Positions 8,990-17,135 are shown, counted from the stretch's first letter. The stretch is DNA of 64,000 nt from Salinibacillus xinjiangensis (GCF_009649735.1 NZ_WJNH01000012.1:1-64000); one strand, 5' to 3'. Translations and numbers: made by a program. Notes: generated by a model from the sequence alone, not told the origin.

Positions 8990-9166
8990 TGTTCAGCCTC
9001 CTTAAAATTTAGCATTTTCGTTTTATTATGGGCTCTTTTTTGGAGGAACATGCAGGTGATCATTTGCCCCTGTTTCCAAAATTTCATTTGATTTGTACAC
9101 AGAGTTTACTAGAATTTAATATTCAGATGATATGATTGGTTTATCAATGAATGAGGAGGGCGTTTA

Positions 9167-9961
9167 ATGAATATCCGTGCAATATTTATTGATATGGATG
9201 GGACACTACTAGATACCTCGAATCACATTTCCACCCGCAATAAGGTTGCTATTTTTCGGCTTATCAACCAGGGAGTTAAGGTTTTTCTTGCTACTGGCCG
9301 ACATTATGAAGTTACCGCTCCTTACCATAAGGAACTAGGATTACGAACTCCGATGATCTGTTTAAATGGAGCAGCCATTCATGATGCTGTAACAGGAAGA
9401 ATTATTCAAATGAATAACGTACAATTAAACGAGGAACGATTCCATCATTTGACTGCAGACCATTCTTGTAATGTGATTGTTCATACAGCGAGCGGGATTT
9501 ATTGTAAAGAAACAAATGCAGAAATTGATTATTGGACCAACGTTGGGCAGATTCCGCCGAAATATATTGGTGATTTAAGGCAGGCAAACTATCAAGATGT
9601 TTTGAAATATAGTGTTCGAACAGGTGCACCTTCTCCGGCTCTATCCTCTTTATTTCAAAAGGAGGCAAAGGTCATTGATTGGAATGACGGCTTCGAGCTG
9701 GTTGCCCCTCATATATCCAAGTGGTCTGCGATCAAAACTCTGCTTTACCCATTTCGAATTCGTCCAAGCGAAGTCGCAGCCATTGGAGACGGACCGAATG
9801 ATATAGAGATGCTTCGTCATGTTGGGATGGGTGTGGCAATGGGGAATGCCAGTGATGAAGTAAAGGCGGTGGCTGATTTTGTAACCGGGCACCACGAAAA
9901 TAATGGATTAGCTGAATTTTTTGAACGTTATCTTCATGTAAGTGATGTAGAAGTACTTTAA
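9167..9961 (+). CDS. Cof-type HAD-superfamily phosphatase
   Basis: A 264-residue type IIB HAD hydrolase. It has motif I 'FIDMDGTLLDT' with nucleophile Asp and acid Asp, motif II 'VFLATGRH', and motif III/IV 'AAIGDGPNDIEMLRHVGMGVAMGNA'. Members dephosphorylate sugar phosphates, flavin or PLP-type substrates; the substrate here cannot be read from sequence. ATG follows GAGGAGGGCG. Its last 26 codons are duplicated at 10612, beyond the following lipoprotein gene. Confidence 0.9.
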   Translation: MNIRAIFIDMDGTLLDTSNHISTRNKVAIFRLINQGVKVFLATGRHYEVTAPYHKELGLRTPMICLNGAAIHDAVTGRIIQMNNVQLNEERFHHLTADHSCNVIVHTASGIYCKETNAEIDYWTNVGQIPPKYIGDLRQANYQDVLKYSVRTGAPSPALSSLFQKEAKVIDWNDGFELVAPHISKWSAIKTLLYPFRIRPSEVAAIGDGPNDIEMLRHVGMGVAMGNASDEVKAVADFVTGHHENNGLAEFFERYLHVSDVEVL

Positions 9962-10078
9962 TTACGGGTAACCACATCCTCCGTCACTCCCGAACCCAAA
10001 TTCTATACCAAAGTATAATTACCAATGAGAACCTTACATGGTAATATATACAAACAATATAATGGGAGTGATGAAGCC

Positions 10079-10609
10079 ATGAGATATGCGTTATCCGTCA
10101 TATTATGCCTTGGTATTGTAGTTCTTTCAGGCTGTGGAAGTGAAGAGACTGCAGAAGACAATACTGAAACCGTATCTGAAGAGAACACTGCTACAGATGC
10201 GAATCAAGGCAATGAAAAGGAAACGGAATCAAATGGAGATAAAGCGTCCAATACGGAAGCGGAAGTAGAGCCAGTCAATAAGGAAGGTGAAAACCTATCT
10301 GTACCTGAAAGTTTCCCGCCAGACATCCTGATTCCAGATGGAGCCAACATTATCAAAAAAGAGGTTGTCCCAGAAGAAAACGGTGTCCGTAATACGATTA
10401 AGTTCTTGCTCGACCAGGATATGAATAGTATTGCCGAACAGTATATCGCTTTTTTTGAAGAAAACGGCTATACCATTGCGTCACAAACAGAGCTTGAAGG
10501 TGTAAGTAAGGGGATTCGTGCAGTCCAAATTAATACAGAAACAGGGGTTATGGTAGATATTTTCACACCAGAAGAAGGGCCTGTTGAGACAACATTAGAG
10601 GTTTTTTAA
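10079..10609 (+). CDS. putative lipoprotein
   Basis: A 176-residue secreted lipoprotein: signal peptide 'MRYALSVILCLGIVVLSGC' with lipobox LSGC, then an acidic, low-complexity E/T/N linker (residues about 20-75). A small folded domain follows ('VPESFPPDILIPDGANI...EQYIAFFEENGYTI'). The ATG at 10079 is chosen because GGGAGTGATG lies just upstream and it starts right at the signal peptide. Function unknown. It is wedged between an intact HAD gene and a remnant of a second copy. Confidence 0.75.
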   Translation: MRYALSVILCLGIVVLSGCGSEETAEDNTETVSEENTATDANQGNEKETESNGDKASNTEAEVEPVNKEGENLSVPESFPPDILIPDGANIIKKEVVPEENGVRNTIKFLLDQDMNSIAEQYIAFFEENGYTIASQTELEGVSKGIRAVQINTETGVMVDIFTPEEGPVETTLEVF

Positions 10610-10611
10610 TT

Positions 10612-10758
10612 GTAACAGGACACCACGAAAATAATGGATTAGCAGAGTTTATTGAACGTTATCTTCATGCAAGTAATTTAAAAGTACTAAAAAAGGACTG
10701 TATAAGACTCAATTCAAAGATTACTATTCGCTTATTCCACATAGACCAAAAGGACTAA
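10612..10758 (+). pseudogene. remnant of a duplicated HAD phosphatase C-terminus
   Basis: Codons from 10612 read 'VTGHHENNGLAEFIERYLHA', then SNLKVL. This closely copies the end of the intact HAD protein ('VTGHHENNGLAEFFERYLHV', then SDVEVL). Over about 78 nt only some 10 bases differ. The frame then runs on to a stop at 10756-10758. There is no start codon or ribosome site, so this is the tail of a former tandem copy. Confidence 0.8.
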
Positions 10759-10793
10759 TAACTGAATTGTTAGAAAAAATATTAAATTCACAC

Positions 10794-10822
10794 TTGACTG
10801 TTTTTTGTGTGTTCGATATGAT
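10794..10822 (+). promoter_or_regulatory. sigma-A promoter of the S-box transcript
   Basis: TTGACT (10794-10799), 17-nt spacer, TATGAT (10817-10822). It lies about 30 nt upstream of the first helix of the SAM riboswitch. Confidence 0.75.
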
Positions 10823-10852
10823 AGAAACACTTTAAAAATTATATACGCTTTT

Positions 10853-10952
10853 TCTTATCCAGAGTCGGGGGAGGAAACTGGTCCTGTGATCCCGCAGCAA
10901 CCTGTAAGATACAAGGTGCTAAGTCCAGCAAGCATTTGCTTGAAAGATGAGA
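10853..10952 (+). promoter_or_regulatory. SAM-I (S-box) riboswitch
   Basis: Clear S-box signature: 'tcttatccagagtcggggga', 'ggaaactggtcctgtgatcc', 'gcagcaacct', 'caaggtgctaagtccagcaa' and closing 'gaaagatgaga' that pairs back to 'tcttatc'. S-boxes turn genes off when S-adenosylmethionine is plentiful. Followed by its own terminator. Confidence 0.95.
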
Positions 10953-10971
10953 TGATGTTTAATTGTTTATT

Positions 10972-11000
10972 AACCTCTTCCTCATCGGAAGAGGTTTTTT
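10972..11000 (+). terminator. riboswitch-controlled terminator
   Basis: Stem aacctcttcc/ggaagaggtt (10972-10981 with 10987-10996) with a TTTT tail, about 100 nt before the first gene. It is the expression platform of the S-box. Confidence 0.9.
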
Positions 11001-11101
11001 AAATTTGATGGAAAAGGGGAGGGTTCAAGGGCATTATTTAACTTTAATTCCGAGTATTCGGATTTGTGAAGTATATATTTATATGAAAGGGAGAGATTAC
11101 C

Positions 11102-11770
11102 ATGACCATTACAAAAACTGATAGCTTGTATCAAAAGTCTTATTTTAGCCGCATTACGGAATTAAAAAAGTATGCTCCAGAAAGCTTCCAAGCGTTTTTT
11201 CAATTTAATGACCAGGCACTAGCTGAAGGCGACTTATCCGTTAAAACAAAGGAACTCATTGCTGTTGCTGTAGCCCATATTACTGGTTGCCCGTATTGCA
11301 TCGAGTTACATGTTCAGAATGCTAAAAAAAGTGAAGCAACTAAGGAAGAAGTAACAGAGGCAATTTTTGTAGCAACTGCACTGAAAGCAGGATCTTCAGT
11401 GGCTCACGGTGTTAATGCTTTGAACGCCTTTGATGGGGAATCAGATGAGGAGTTGTATAAGGCAAGCTATTTCAGTCGTATTAAAGAATTTGCCCAGTTA
11501 AAAGGGGAGACCTTTCAAGCCTTTCTTGATTTTGATCAGAAAGCAATTAAAACTGAACAGCTCACGGAGAAAGAAAAAGAATTAATTGCCGTAGCATCTG
11601 CCCATACAACAGGATGTGCTTATTGCATAGATCTGCATACGAAAAATGCTAAGAAAGCTGGGGCAAGTTTAGAAGAAATCTCAGAAGCTATTTTCGTGGC
11701 CGTTGCCCTTAAAGCGGGGTCCGCTGTTGCGCACAGTGTGAACGCTCTGAATGCATTTGATAATGAATAA
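11102..11770 (+). CDS. tandem-duplicated AhpD/carboxymuconolactone decarboxylase-like protein
   Basis: A 222-residue protein made of two nearly identical copies of the AhpD-like (CMD) fold, residues about 11-110 and 120-220. Each copy has the redox motif CxxC followed by His: C63-PY-C66-IELH and C172-AY-C175-IDLH. In AhpD-type proteins this CxxC/H triad does thiol peroxidase or disulfide chemistry. It is the first gene behind the S-box terminator and 45 nt ahead of the flavin monooxygenase. That points to a part in sulfur-compound metabolism, perhaps handling thiol or peroxide by-products (inference). Confidence 0.88.
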   Translation: MTITKTDSLYQKSYFSRITELKKYAPESFQAFFQFNDQALAEGDLSVKTKELIAVAVAHITGCPYCIELHVQNAKKSEATKEEVTEAIFVATALKAGSSVAHGVNALNAFDGESDEELYKASYFSRIKEFAQLKGETFQAFLDFDQKAIKTEQLTEKEKELIAVASAHTTGCAYCIDLHTKNAKKAGASLEEISEAIFVAVALKAGSAVAHSVNALNAFDNE

Positions 11771-11815
11771 AGGTTGTTGATTTGATTCAAAAAATCTGAA
11801 AGGGAGTTTTGACAA

Positions 11816-13189
11816 ATGGCAAAGCAAATTCACTTAAACGGTTTTATTCAAAATTCACCCTCCCCGCATTCGACAGGATTGTGGAAGCATCAAAAAGACA
11901 AGGGAACCAATCATCACTCTTTGTCCTATTGGGTAGAGGCCGCACAGATTCTTGAACGAGGAAAATTTGACGCATTATTTATTGCAGATGTACTGGGGAC
12001 GTATAGTGTTTATGAAAATAATCATCATGCTGCAACACGTGGTGCCGTACAGTTACCAGCCCACGACCCACTGATCCCCATTTCAGCGATGGCAGCTGCG
12101 ACCGAACATCTCGGTTTTGCCCCTACGATTTCGGCTACATATGCACAGCCTTATTCTCTAGCACGTCAGCTTTCCACCTTGGATCATGTAACAGATGGGC
12201 GGGTCGCATGGAATGTGGTGACATCCTATTTGGAAAGTGAAGCGGTTAACCTTGGACTTTCCGGTCGTTTGCCAAAGGAACTAAGATATAACCGTGCCGA
12301 TGAATTTTTAGAGGTAGTCTATAAATTGTGGGAGCATAGTTGGGAAGATGATGCGGTTGTGTATGACAAGGAGCGTGACATGTTTGCAGACCCTGAAAAG
12401 GTACATTTAATTAACCATGATGCAGAATTTTTCCATGTCCCAGGTCCTCATTTGGTAGAACCGTCACCACAGCGTACGCCGGTCTTGTTCCAGGCGGGAG
12501 CATCTCCTAAGGGAAGAGACTTTGCGGCTAAACATGCTGAAGCGGTATTTACCAAAAACCATTCATTAGAAGCATTAAAGCAATATTCTCAGGATATACG
12601 AAGGAGAACGAAGCTACAAGGAAGAGACCCAAATGAGGTTCTCATTTTCCCTATGATTCTACCAATCATCGGATCAACAGAGGAGGAGGCGCATGCCAAA
12701 CTTGAGGAATTGACGAGTCATGTCAGCTATGAAGGTACTGCATCTCTTCTTTCTGGTCATACCGGGATTGACTTTTCCCAATATGATCCTGATCAGTACA
12801 TTGAGGACATTGAAACCGATGCTGTTCAAGGAAATTTAGATATGTATACGAAAGATCCAAATAAAAAGTGGACGTTACGAGAGGCAGTCAAAAATCATGG
12901 TCTTGGTAATGGCACCGTGAAATTTGTCGGGACCCCAGAACAAATTGCTGACAAGCTTGAAAAATGGGCAGTTGAAGGTGATGTAGATGGATTTAATATT
13001 GCTCAAACCTACTCACCAGGTACGTTCCAAGAGTTTGTGGATCATGTCGTTCCTGAACTGCAAAAACGCGGTATATATCGGACGGAATATGAAGGGAAGA
13101 CATTAAGGGAGAATATGTTTGGAAAAGGAAAAGCCCATTTGCCTGATCATCATCCGGCGAAAAGAGTAGGTCTTTTGCAACCAAAATAA
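11816..13189 (+). CDS. flavin-dependent monooxygenase, DszA/NtaA/SnaA (YxeK-like) family
   Basis: A 457-residue bacterial-luciferase-like (LLM class) monooxygenase that uses FMNH2 from a separate reductase. Family marks are 'IHLNGFIQNSPSPHSTGLW', 'ERGKFDALFIADVLG', 'LSTLDHVTDGRVAWNVVTS', 'SPQRTPVLFQAGASPKGRDFAAKHAEAVF', and a late 'FVGTPEQIADKLEKW'. Related enzymes cleave sulfones, sulfonates, S-substituted cysteines or nitrilotriacetate. Together with the S-box upstream this argues for releasing sulfur from an organic compound. No partner flavin reductase is adjacent. Ribosome site AAAGGGAG. Confidence 0.88.
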   Translation: MAKQIHLNGFIQNSPSPHSTGLWKHQKDKGTNHHSLSYWVEAAQILERGKFDALFIADVLGTYSVYENNHHAATRGAVQLPAHDPLIPISAMAAATEHLGFAPTISATYAQPYSLARQLSTLDHVTDGRVAWNVVTSYLESEAVNLGLSGRLPKELRYNRADEFLEVVYKLWEHSWEDDAVVYDKERDMFADPEKVHLINHDAEFFHVPGPHLVEPSPQRTPVLFQAGASPKGRDFAAKHAEAVFTKNHSLEALKQYSQDIRRRTKLQGRDPNEVLIFPMILPIIGSTEEEAHAKLEELTSHVSYEGTASLLSGHTGIDFSQYDPDQYIEDIETDAVQGNLDMYTKDPNKKWTLREAVKNHGLGNGTVKFVGTPEQIADKLEKWAVEGDVDGFNIAQTYSPGTFQEFVDHVVPELQKRGIYRTEYEGKTLRENMFGKGKAHLPDHHPAKRVGLLQPK

Positions 13190-13236
13190 ATGAAAAGGCC
13201 TCCTAATGAAAAAGCTTAAAAAGAAAGGGGATGAAA

Positions 13237-14748
13237 ATGAGTCAATTAACCCTCTATATGTGGATTGGATTTGGTTTGTTTCTAGCTGTGATGTTTGTTC
13301 TAGGCTTATGGAGTGCCAAGAAAACGAAAAACGTAGGTGATTTTGCCATTGGTGGCGCAAGCTTGGGGCCGTATGTGCTCGGGTTATCCTTTGCCGCAAC
13401 ATATTTAAGTGCTGCGACATTCTTAGGCTATCCGGGCTGGTCTCATGCCTGGGGCTATTCCAACCTATGGCTGTTTTTGGCCATCATTGGTGGAGGACCA
13501 ATTGGGGTGCTGATGGTTGCCAAAAAGGTTAGGAAATTAAACATTGGACAAAAGTCTCTATCATTGCCAGATTGGCTAGGGGACTTTTACAAGAGTGATA
13601 TTTTACGAGTTGGTACAGGATTGATTTTGTTGTTCAATATTTTTTATATTGCTGCTCAATTTGCGGCGGGAGCACGAATCTTTCAGTATATGCTCGACAT
13701 GTCCTATACAAATGGATTAATTCTGATCGCATCGATAGTTGTATTGTATGTATTTGCTGGTGGAGCCTTCGCTGATATTTATACCGATGCGGTTCAGGCT
13801 GTATTAATGGCTATTGCGGGATTATTTATATTTGTTTCCGGAATCGTCATATTTTGGAAAGGGAGTATCACCCAAACCTTCACGGATATCTCCCAAAAAC
13901 TATCAACTCAAAATGGTCATTTAGTCGAAATATTTAATCCTGAGTCAGCGCATTTTTATTCGATCGGTGTTGTGTCTGGTGCCATTATTATTCAGTGGGC
14001 CTTTGCCTCAGCTCCGCATCTATTTAACAAAGTACTCGGATTAAAGAACGAAAAGGACCTTGGAAAAATGATTTTAACCTATGTGATTGCGGCGGCTTTT
14101 TCTCTTTTTGTTTTATTTGGGGGAATCTATAGTAGAGCCGCATTAGGTAATAACGTAGTAGCTTCGGATTTGGCCTTAATGGAATATGCAGTATGGGCCT
14201 TTCCTGTTGTCATTGTGGCCATTTTAGGTGTGGTGATCCTTGCTGCTGCGATGTCAACAACAGATGGATTATTCGTTTCTATTTCCACCGTGTTTGCCAA
14301 CGATATATTTCTAAAAGTGTTAATTAAGAAGAGAATCATTAAAGCTAGTAATGAAAAAGCACAGAAGATCGCTCTTCAAATTAGTCGGCTCACCGTCCCG
14401 TTGATTGGATTGGCTGCTTTTCTCATTGTGTTAAGGCCACCAACCTATATGGGGGATGTGATGTGGGTTGGAATATCTGGCGTAGCTGCGGGAACCATGG
14501 GGCCAATTTTATATGCAGTTTATGCAAAAAGAAAAGCCTCAGCACGCGCAGCTGAACTGTCGATGTTTGCCGGTTTAATCTCTTATCTGGTGATTTATTT
14601 TGGCGGAATTATTCCCAGTACGATGTCAGCAGGAGCTGTCGCCACCTTTATTGGGATTGCTACCATTGTGATTTTCGCTCGTGTCATCAAAGATCCAAAA
14701 TCGTCCACAGTTTATCGCTTTGAGGAAGAAGGTTCAAAGGCGAATTAA
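13237..14748 (+). CDS. sodium:solute symporter (SSS family)
   Basis: A 503-residue integral membrane transporter with about 13 helices. SSS landmarks are 'KNVGDFAIGGASLGPYVLGLSFAATYLSAATFLGYPG' (helix 1-2 region) and 'FADIYTDAVQAVLM'. ATG at 13237 is preferred over the ATG six bases earlier, because AAAGGGG is then 9 nt away. The substrate is not deducible. By context it probably imports the organosulfur substrate of the monooxygenase 48 nt upstream. Confidence 0.88.
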   Translation: MSQLTLYMWIGFGLFLAVMFVLGLWSAKKTKNVGDFAIGGASLGPYVLGLSFAATYLSAATFLGYPGWSHAWGYSNLWLFLAIIGGGPIGVLMVAKKVRKLNIGQKSLSLPDWLGDFYKSDILRVGTGLILLFNIFYIAAQFAAGARIFQYMLDMSYTNGLILIASIVVLYVFAGGAFADIYTDAVQAVLMAIAGLFIFVSGIVIFWKGSITQTFTDISQKLSTQNGHLVEIFNPESAHFYSIGVVSGAIIIQWAFASAPHLFNKVLGLKNEKDLGKMILTYVIAAAFSLFVLFGGIYSRAALGNNVVASDLALMEYAVWAFPVVIVAILGVVILAAAMSTTDGLFVSISTVFANDIFLKVLIKKRIIKASNEKAQKIALQISRLTVPLIGLAAFLIVLRPPTYMGDVMWVGISGVAAGTMGPILYAVYAKRKASARAAELSMFAGLISYLVIYFGGIIPSTMSAGAVATFIGIATIVIFARVIKDPKSSTVYRFEEEGSKAN

Positions 14749-14771
14749 AGAAAGGGTGAATCGCTATTTTT

Positions 14772-14864
14772 GTGAATGGGATGCTGTCTGTTTGGCTCTA
14801 TGGTTTTATCACGTTTCTAGTCATAATCGGATTCTTGCTGCGAATCTGGTATTTTACGAAATAG
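14772..14864 (+). CDS. 30-residue membrane microprotein after the symporter
   Basis: Starting at GTG 14772 (or ATG 14781) the frame encodes VNGMLSVWLYGFITFLVIIG, then FLLRIWYFTK. That is one strongly hydrophobic helix with a basic end. It begins 23 nt after the symporter stop. An AAAGAAAGGG site lies 13-15 nt upstream, a little far. Tiny single-span proteins behind SSS symporters are known as symporter small accessory proteins; placement and character fit, but the sequence match is my inference. Confidence 0.45.
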   Translation: MNGMLSVWLYGFITFLVIIGFLLRIWYFTK

Positions 14865-14865
14865 G

Positions 14866-14897
14866 GGGAAGGATGGCGTGAGTCACTTCCCCAGAAT
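14866..14897 (+). terminator. weak hairpin ahead of the dehydrogenase
   Basis: Stem ggggaag/cttcccc with a 14-nt loop, then 'agaattttt'. It could reduce read-through from the S-box transcript into the dehydrogenase gene. Confidence 0.35.
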
Positions 14898-14958
14898 TTT
14901 TCTGGAGTGAGATGATATACATGAGTACTAGAAGATTTCTACTTTTGGAGGTGTTACG

Positions 14959-16419
14959 ATGATTCAAATTAAACAACAGACACTCAAAAACTATGTCGGT
15001 GGAAAATGGATGAGCCCGAAATCAAATCAAACCGAACAGGTCTATAATCCAGCAACAGGAGAAGTCATTGCAGAAGTACCGATTTCAGATAAAGAGGACG
15101 TAGATGATGCAGTTCAGGTTGCGGCTCAGGCGTTTCAAGAATGGAAGGAGGTTCCTGTTCCAAAGCGAGCCCGAATCTTATTTAAATATCAGCAATTGCT
15201 TGTCGAGCAATGGGATGAACTAGCGGAAATTATTACCATCGAAAACGGAAAAAGCTTAAAGGAAGCCAAGGGCGAGGTGCAACGTGGGATTGAAAATGTG
15301 GAATTTGCAGCTGGTGTCCCTTCATTAATGATGGGAGAACAGCTTCCTGCTATTTCAGAGGGGCTAGAGTCCGGAGTATACCGCTATCCGATTGGTGTAA
15401 TTGGTGGAATCACTCCCTTCAACTTTCCGATGATGGTTCCTTGTTGGATGTTTCCGATGGCCATTGCAACCGGGAATACGTTTGTTTTGAAGCCATCGGA
15501 ACGGACACCTCTATTAGCCATTCGTTTAGCAGAATTATTGGAGGAAGCGGGGCTGCCAAACGGTGTGTTTAATATTGTTCACGGTGCACATGATGTTGTG
15601 AACGGATTGCTAGATCATGAAAAGGTTGCCGCGATTTCTTTTGTAGGCTCACAGCCAGTGGCAGAGTATGTATACAAACGAGGAACAGACAATTTAAAGC
15701 GTGTTCAGGCACTTTCCGGGGCTAAAAATCACTCAATTGTCTTACACGATGCAAACCTCGACAACGCGACTACCCAAATCATCAATGCAGCCTTTGGTTC
15801 GGCGGGTGAACGTTGTATGGCCGCATCAGTGGTAGCGGTTGAAGAGGCAGTTGCCGATGAGGTGGTTTCTTTACTTGTTCAAAAGGCAAATGAAATCAAA
15901 ATCGGAAACGGCTTAGATGAAGACGTGTTCCTCGGTCCTGTGATACGTGACCATCATAAACAGCGGACATTGAAATATATTGAAAAAGGTGAAGAAGAAG
16001 GAGCCAAGCTCATTCGAGATGGTCGAAAGGATCAAGATACCGAGCGTCAGGGCTATTTTATCGGACCTACTATTTTTGACGAAGTAACATCTGAGATGAC
16101 AATCTGGAAGGATGAGCTTTTTGCTCCTGTGCTATCGGTTGCTAGAGTGAAGGACTTGGATTCAGCTGTTGAATTAACCAATCAATCTCGCTTTGCCAAC
16201 GGGGCTTGTATTTTTACGAACGACGGGGGAGCCGTAAGGAAATTTCGGGAAACCATTGATGCTGGGATGCTAGGGGTCAACATTGGAGTGCCGGCTCCCA
16301 TGGCTTTCTTCCCCTTTTCAGGCTGGAAGGATTCCTTCTATGGAGATCTTCATGCCAACGGAAAAGATGGGTTGGCCTTTTATACGAGACAAAAAGTGAT
16401 AACGACAAGGTGGGTGTAA
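14959..16419 (+). CDS. mmsA: CoA-acylating (methyl)malonate-semialdehyde dehydrogenase
   Basis: A 486-residue aldehyde dehydrogenase of the MmsA/IolA branch. It oxidises methylmalonate semialdehyde or malonate semialdehyde to propionyl-CoA or acetyl-CoA with loss of CO2. Signs are the N-terminal '[10 protein letters not shown]', '[24 protein letters not shown]', the catalytic Cys in '[12 protein letters not shown]', and '[24 protein letters not shown]'. These are specific for the CoA-dependent group. Ribosome site GGAGGTG is 7 nt before ATG. Its position after the symporter suggests the carbon left after desulfonation is a three- or four-carbon semialdehyde (inference). Confidence 0.9.
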   Translation: MIQIKQQTLKNYVGGKWMSPKSNQTEQVYNPATGEVIAEVPISDKEDVDDAVQVAAQAFQEWKEVPVPKRARILFKYQQLLVEQWDELAEIITIENGKSLKEAKGEVQRGIENVEFAAGVPSLMMGEQLPAISEGLESGVYRYPIGVIGGITPFNFPMMVPCWMFPMAIATGNTFVLKPSERTPLLAIRLAELLEEAGLPNGVFNIVHGAHDVVNGLLDHEKVAAISFVGSQPVAEYVYKRGTDNLKRVQALSGAKNHSIVLHDANLDNATTQIINAAFGSAGERCMAASVVAVEEAVADEVVSLLVQKANEIKIGNGLDEDVFLGPVIRDHHKQRTLKYIEKGEEEGAKLIRDGRKDQDTERQGYFIGPTIFDEVTSEMTIWKDELFAPVLSVARVKDLDSAVELTNQSRFANGACIFTNDGGAVRKFRETIDAGMLGVNIGVPAPMAFFPFSGWKDSFYGDLHANGKDGLAFYTRQKVITTRWV

Positions 16420-16554
16420 ATGTAGCCACAGGCGGATTGCTGTGACGTTCATTATCAGACTGTAGTTGTGTTCAAATTATACAGGCGTATATAACTTATC
16501 TCCATGGAAATCATACTAAAGAAAATATGTGAAGATATAGGAGGATATTGAACC

Positions 16555-16866
16555 ATGCTCAAAGAGTTAAAAGCAGAAGAGTTTGATAATGCAGTAAAAA
16601 ATACGAACAAATCCATTGTTCTAAAATTTAAGGCTGATTTATGAACAACCTGTCAACAACTAGTTCCAGTTGTAAGTGCAGCTTCTGAGGAGTTAGCTGA
16701 TCAAGCGGAGTTTTACACTGTCGATGTCAACGAGGAGGAATCCTTAGCGAAAAAGTTTGAGGTTCAAGGCATTCCTGCATTGGTACTGGTAAAAGACGGT
16801 CAAGAAGTAGATCGTTTAACCGGAACACCTACCGAGGAAGAAATAAAAGAGTTCGCAAGTCAATAA
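16555..16866 (+). CDS. selenocysteine-containing thioredoxin-like protein (UxxC), in-frame TGA at codon 30
   Basis: ATG at 16555 follows TAGGAGG. Read through the TGA at 16642-16644, the frame gives a 103-residue thioredoxin-fold protein: MLKELKAEEFDNAVKNTNKS, IVLKFKADL, then U30-TTC33, then QQLVPVVSA and a conserved second half with the cis-proline 'VQGIPALVLVKDGQEV'. In thioredoxins this position is the first Cys of the CxxC active site (normally W-C-x-x-C; here L-U-T-T-C). The frame is otherwise open to TAA at 16864. A hairpin lies 12-29 nt past the TGA. A second gene at 63650 shows exactly the same arrangement. A plain nonsense mutation is the alternative. Confidence 0.82.
16656..16673 (+). 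promoter_or_regulatory. candidate bacterial SECIS hairpin
   Basis: Stem acaact/agttgt (16656-16661 with 16668-16673) closes a 6-nt loop agttcc. The loop starts 17 nt after the TGA and has G as its second base. Published bacterial SECIS models ask for an apical loop 16-37 nt after UGA with a G in its first two positions. The same stem recurs in the other UGA thioredoxin. Confidence 0.6.
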
Positions 16867-16886
16867 GAATAGAAAATACGATACTT

Positions 16887-16931
16887 AAAAACACACGAAA
16901 ACACTAGTATGCTAATGTTTTCGTGTGTTTT
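16887..16931 (+). terminator. terminator after the UGA thioredoxin gene
   Basis: A long stem aaaacacacgaaaaca/tgttttcgtgtgtttt (16887-16902 with 16916-16931). It shows that the transcript runs to the end of the read-through frame and not just to the TGA. Confidence 0.9.
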
Positions 16932-16973
16932 GTCTTGCTTTACGAATTATTCAAAATCTATTTGATATCCATC

Positions 16974-17135
16974 CTATAGCGACTGACTGAATCAGAACTA
17001 GCTTAAATCAAGGCGACGTGATTACGATTAAAGTAGACGTGATTCTACCAATAAGTGACTGATAAAATAATAGAAAGGACGTGATTCCAATCCGAAGCGA
17101 CAGGATGAAAAACACACAAACGACCATTAAACCCA
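16974..17135. repeat. intergenic array, core GACGTGATT every 21 bp
   Basis: Between two terminators, the core gacgtgatt or a variant begins at 17015, 17036, 17057 (gactgataa), 17078 and 17099 (gacaggatg), all exactly 21 bp apart. A weaker unit follows at 17122 and possibly one precedes at 16995. The 12 bp between cores are variable. No gene is seen; frames contain stops. Confidence 0.6.

Noticed and set aside
10805-11002. A 65-codon frame over the S-box region
   Set aside because: It runs through the riboswitch and terminator, has no ribosome site and no coding character.
16555-16866. Reading the TGA thioredoxin genes as plain pseudogenes
   Set aside because: Both stops fall on the same catalytic codon, both frames are otherwise intact, and both have properly placed hairpins. 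Unrelated decay would not produce this.
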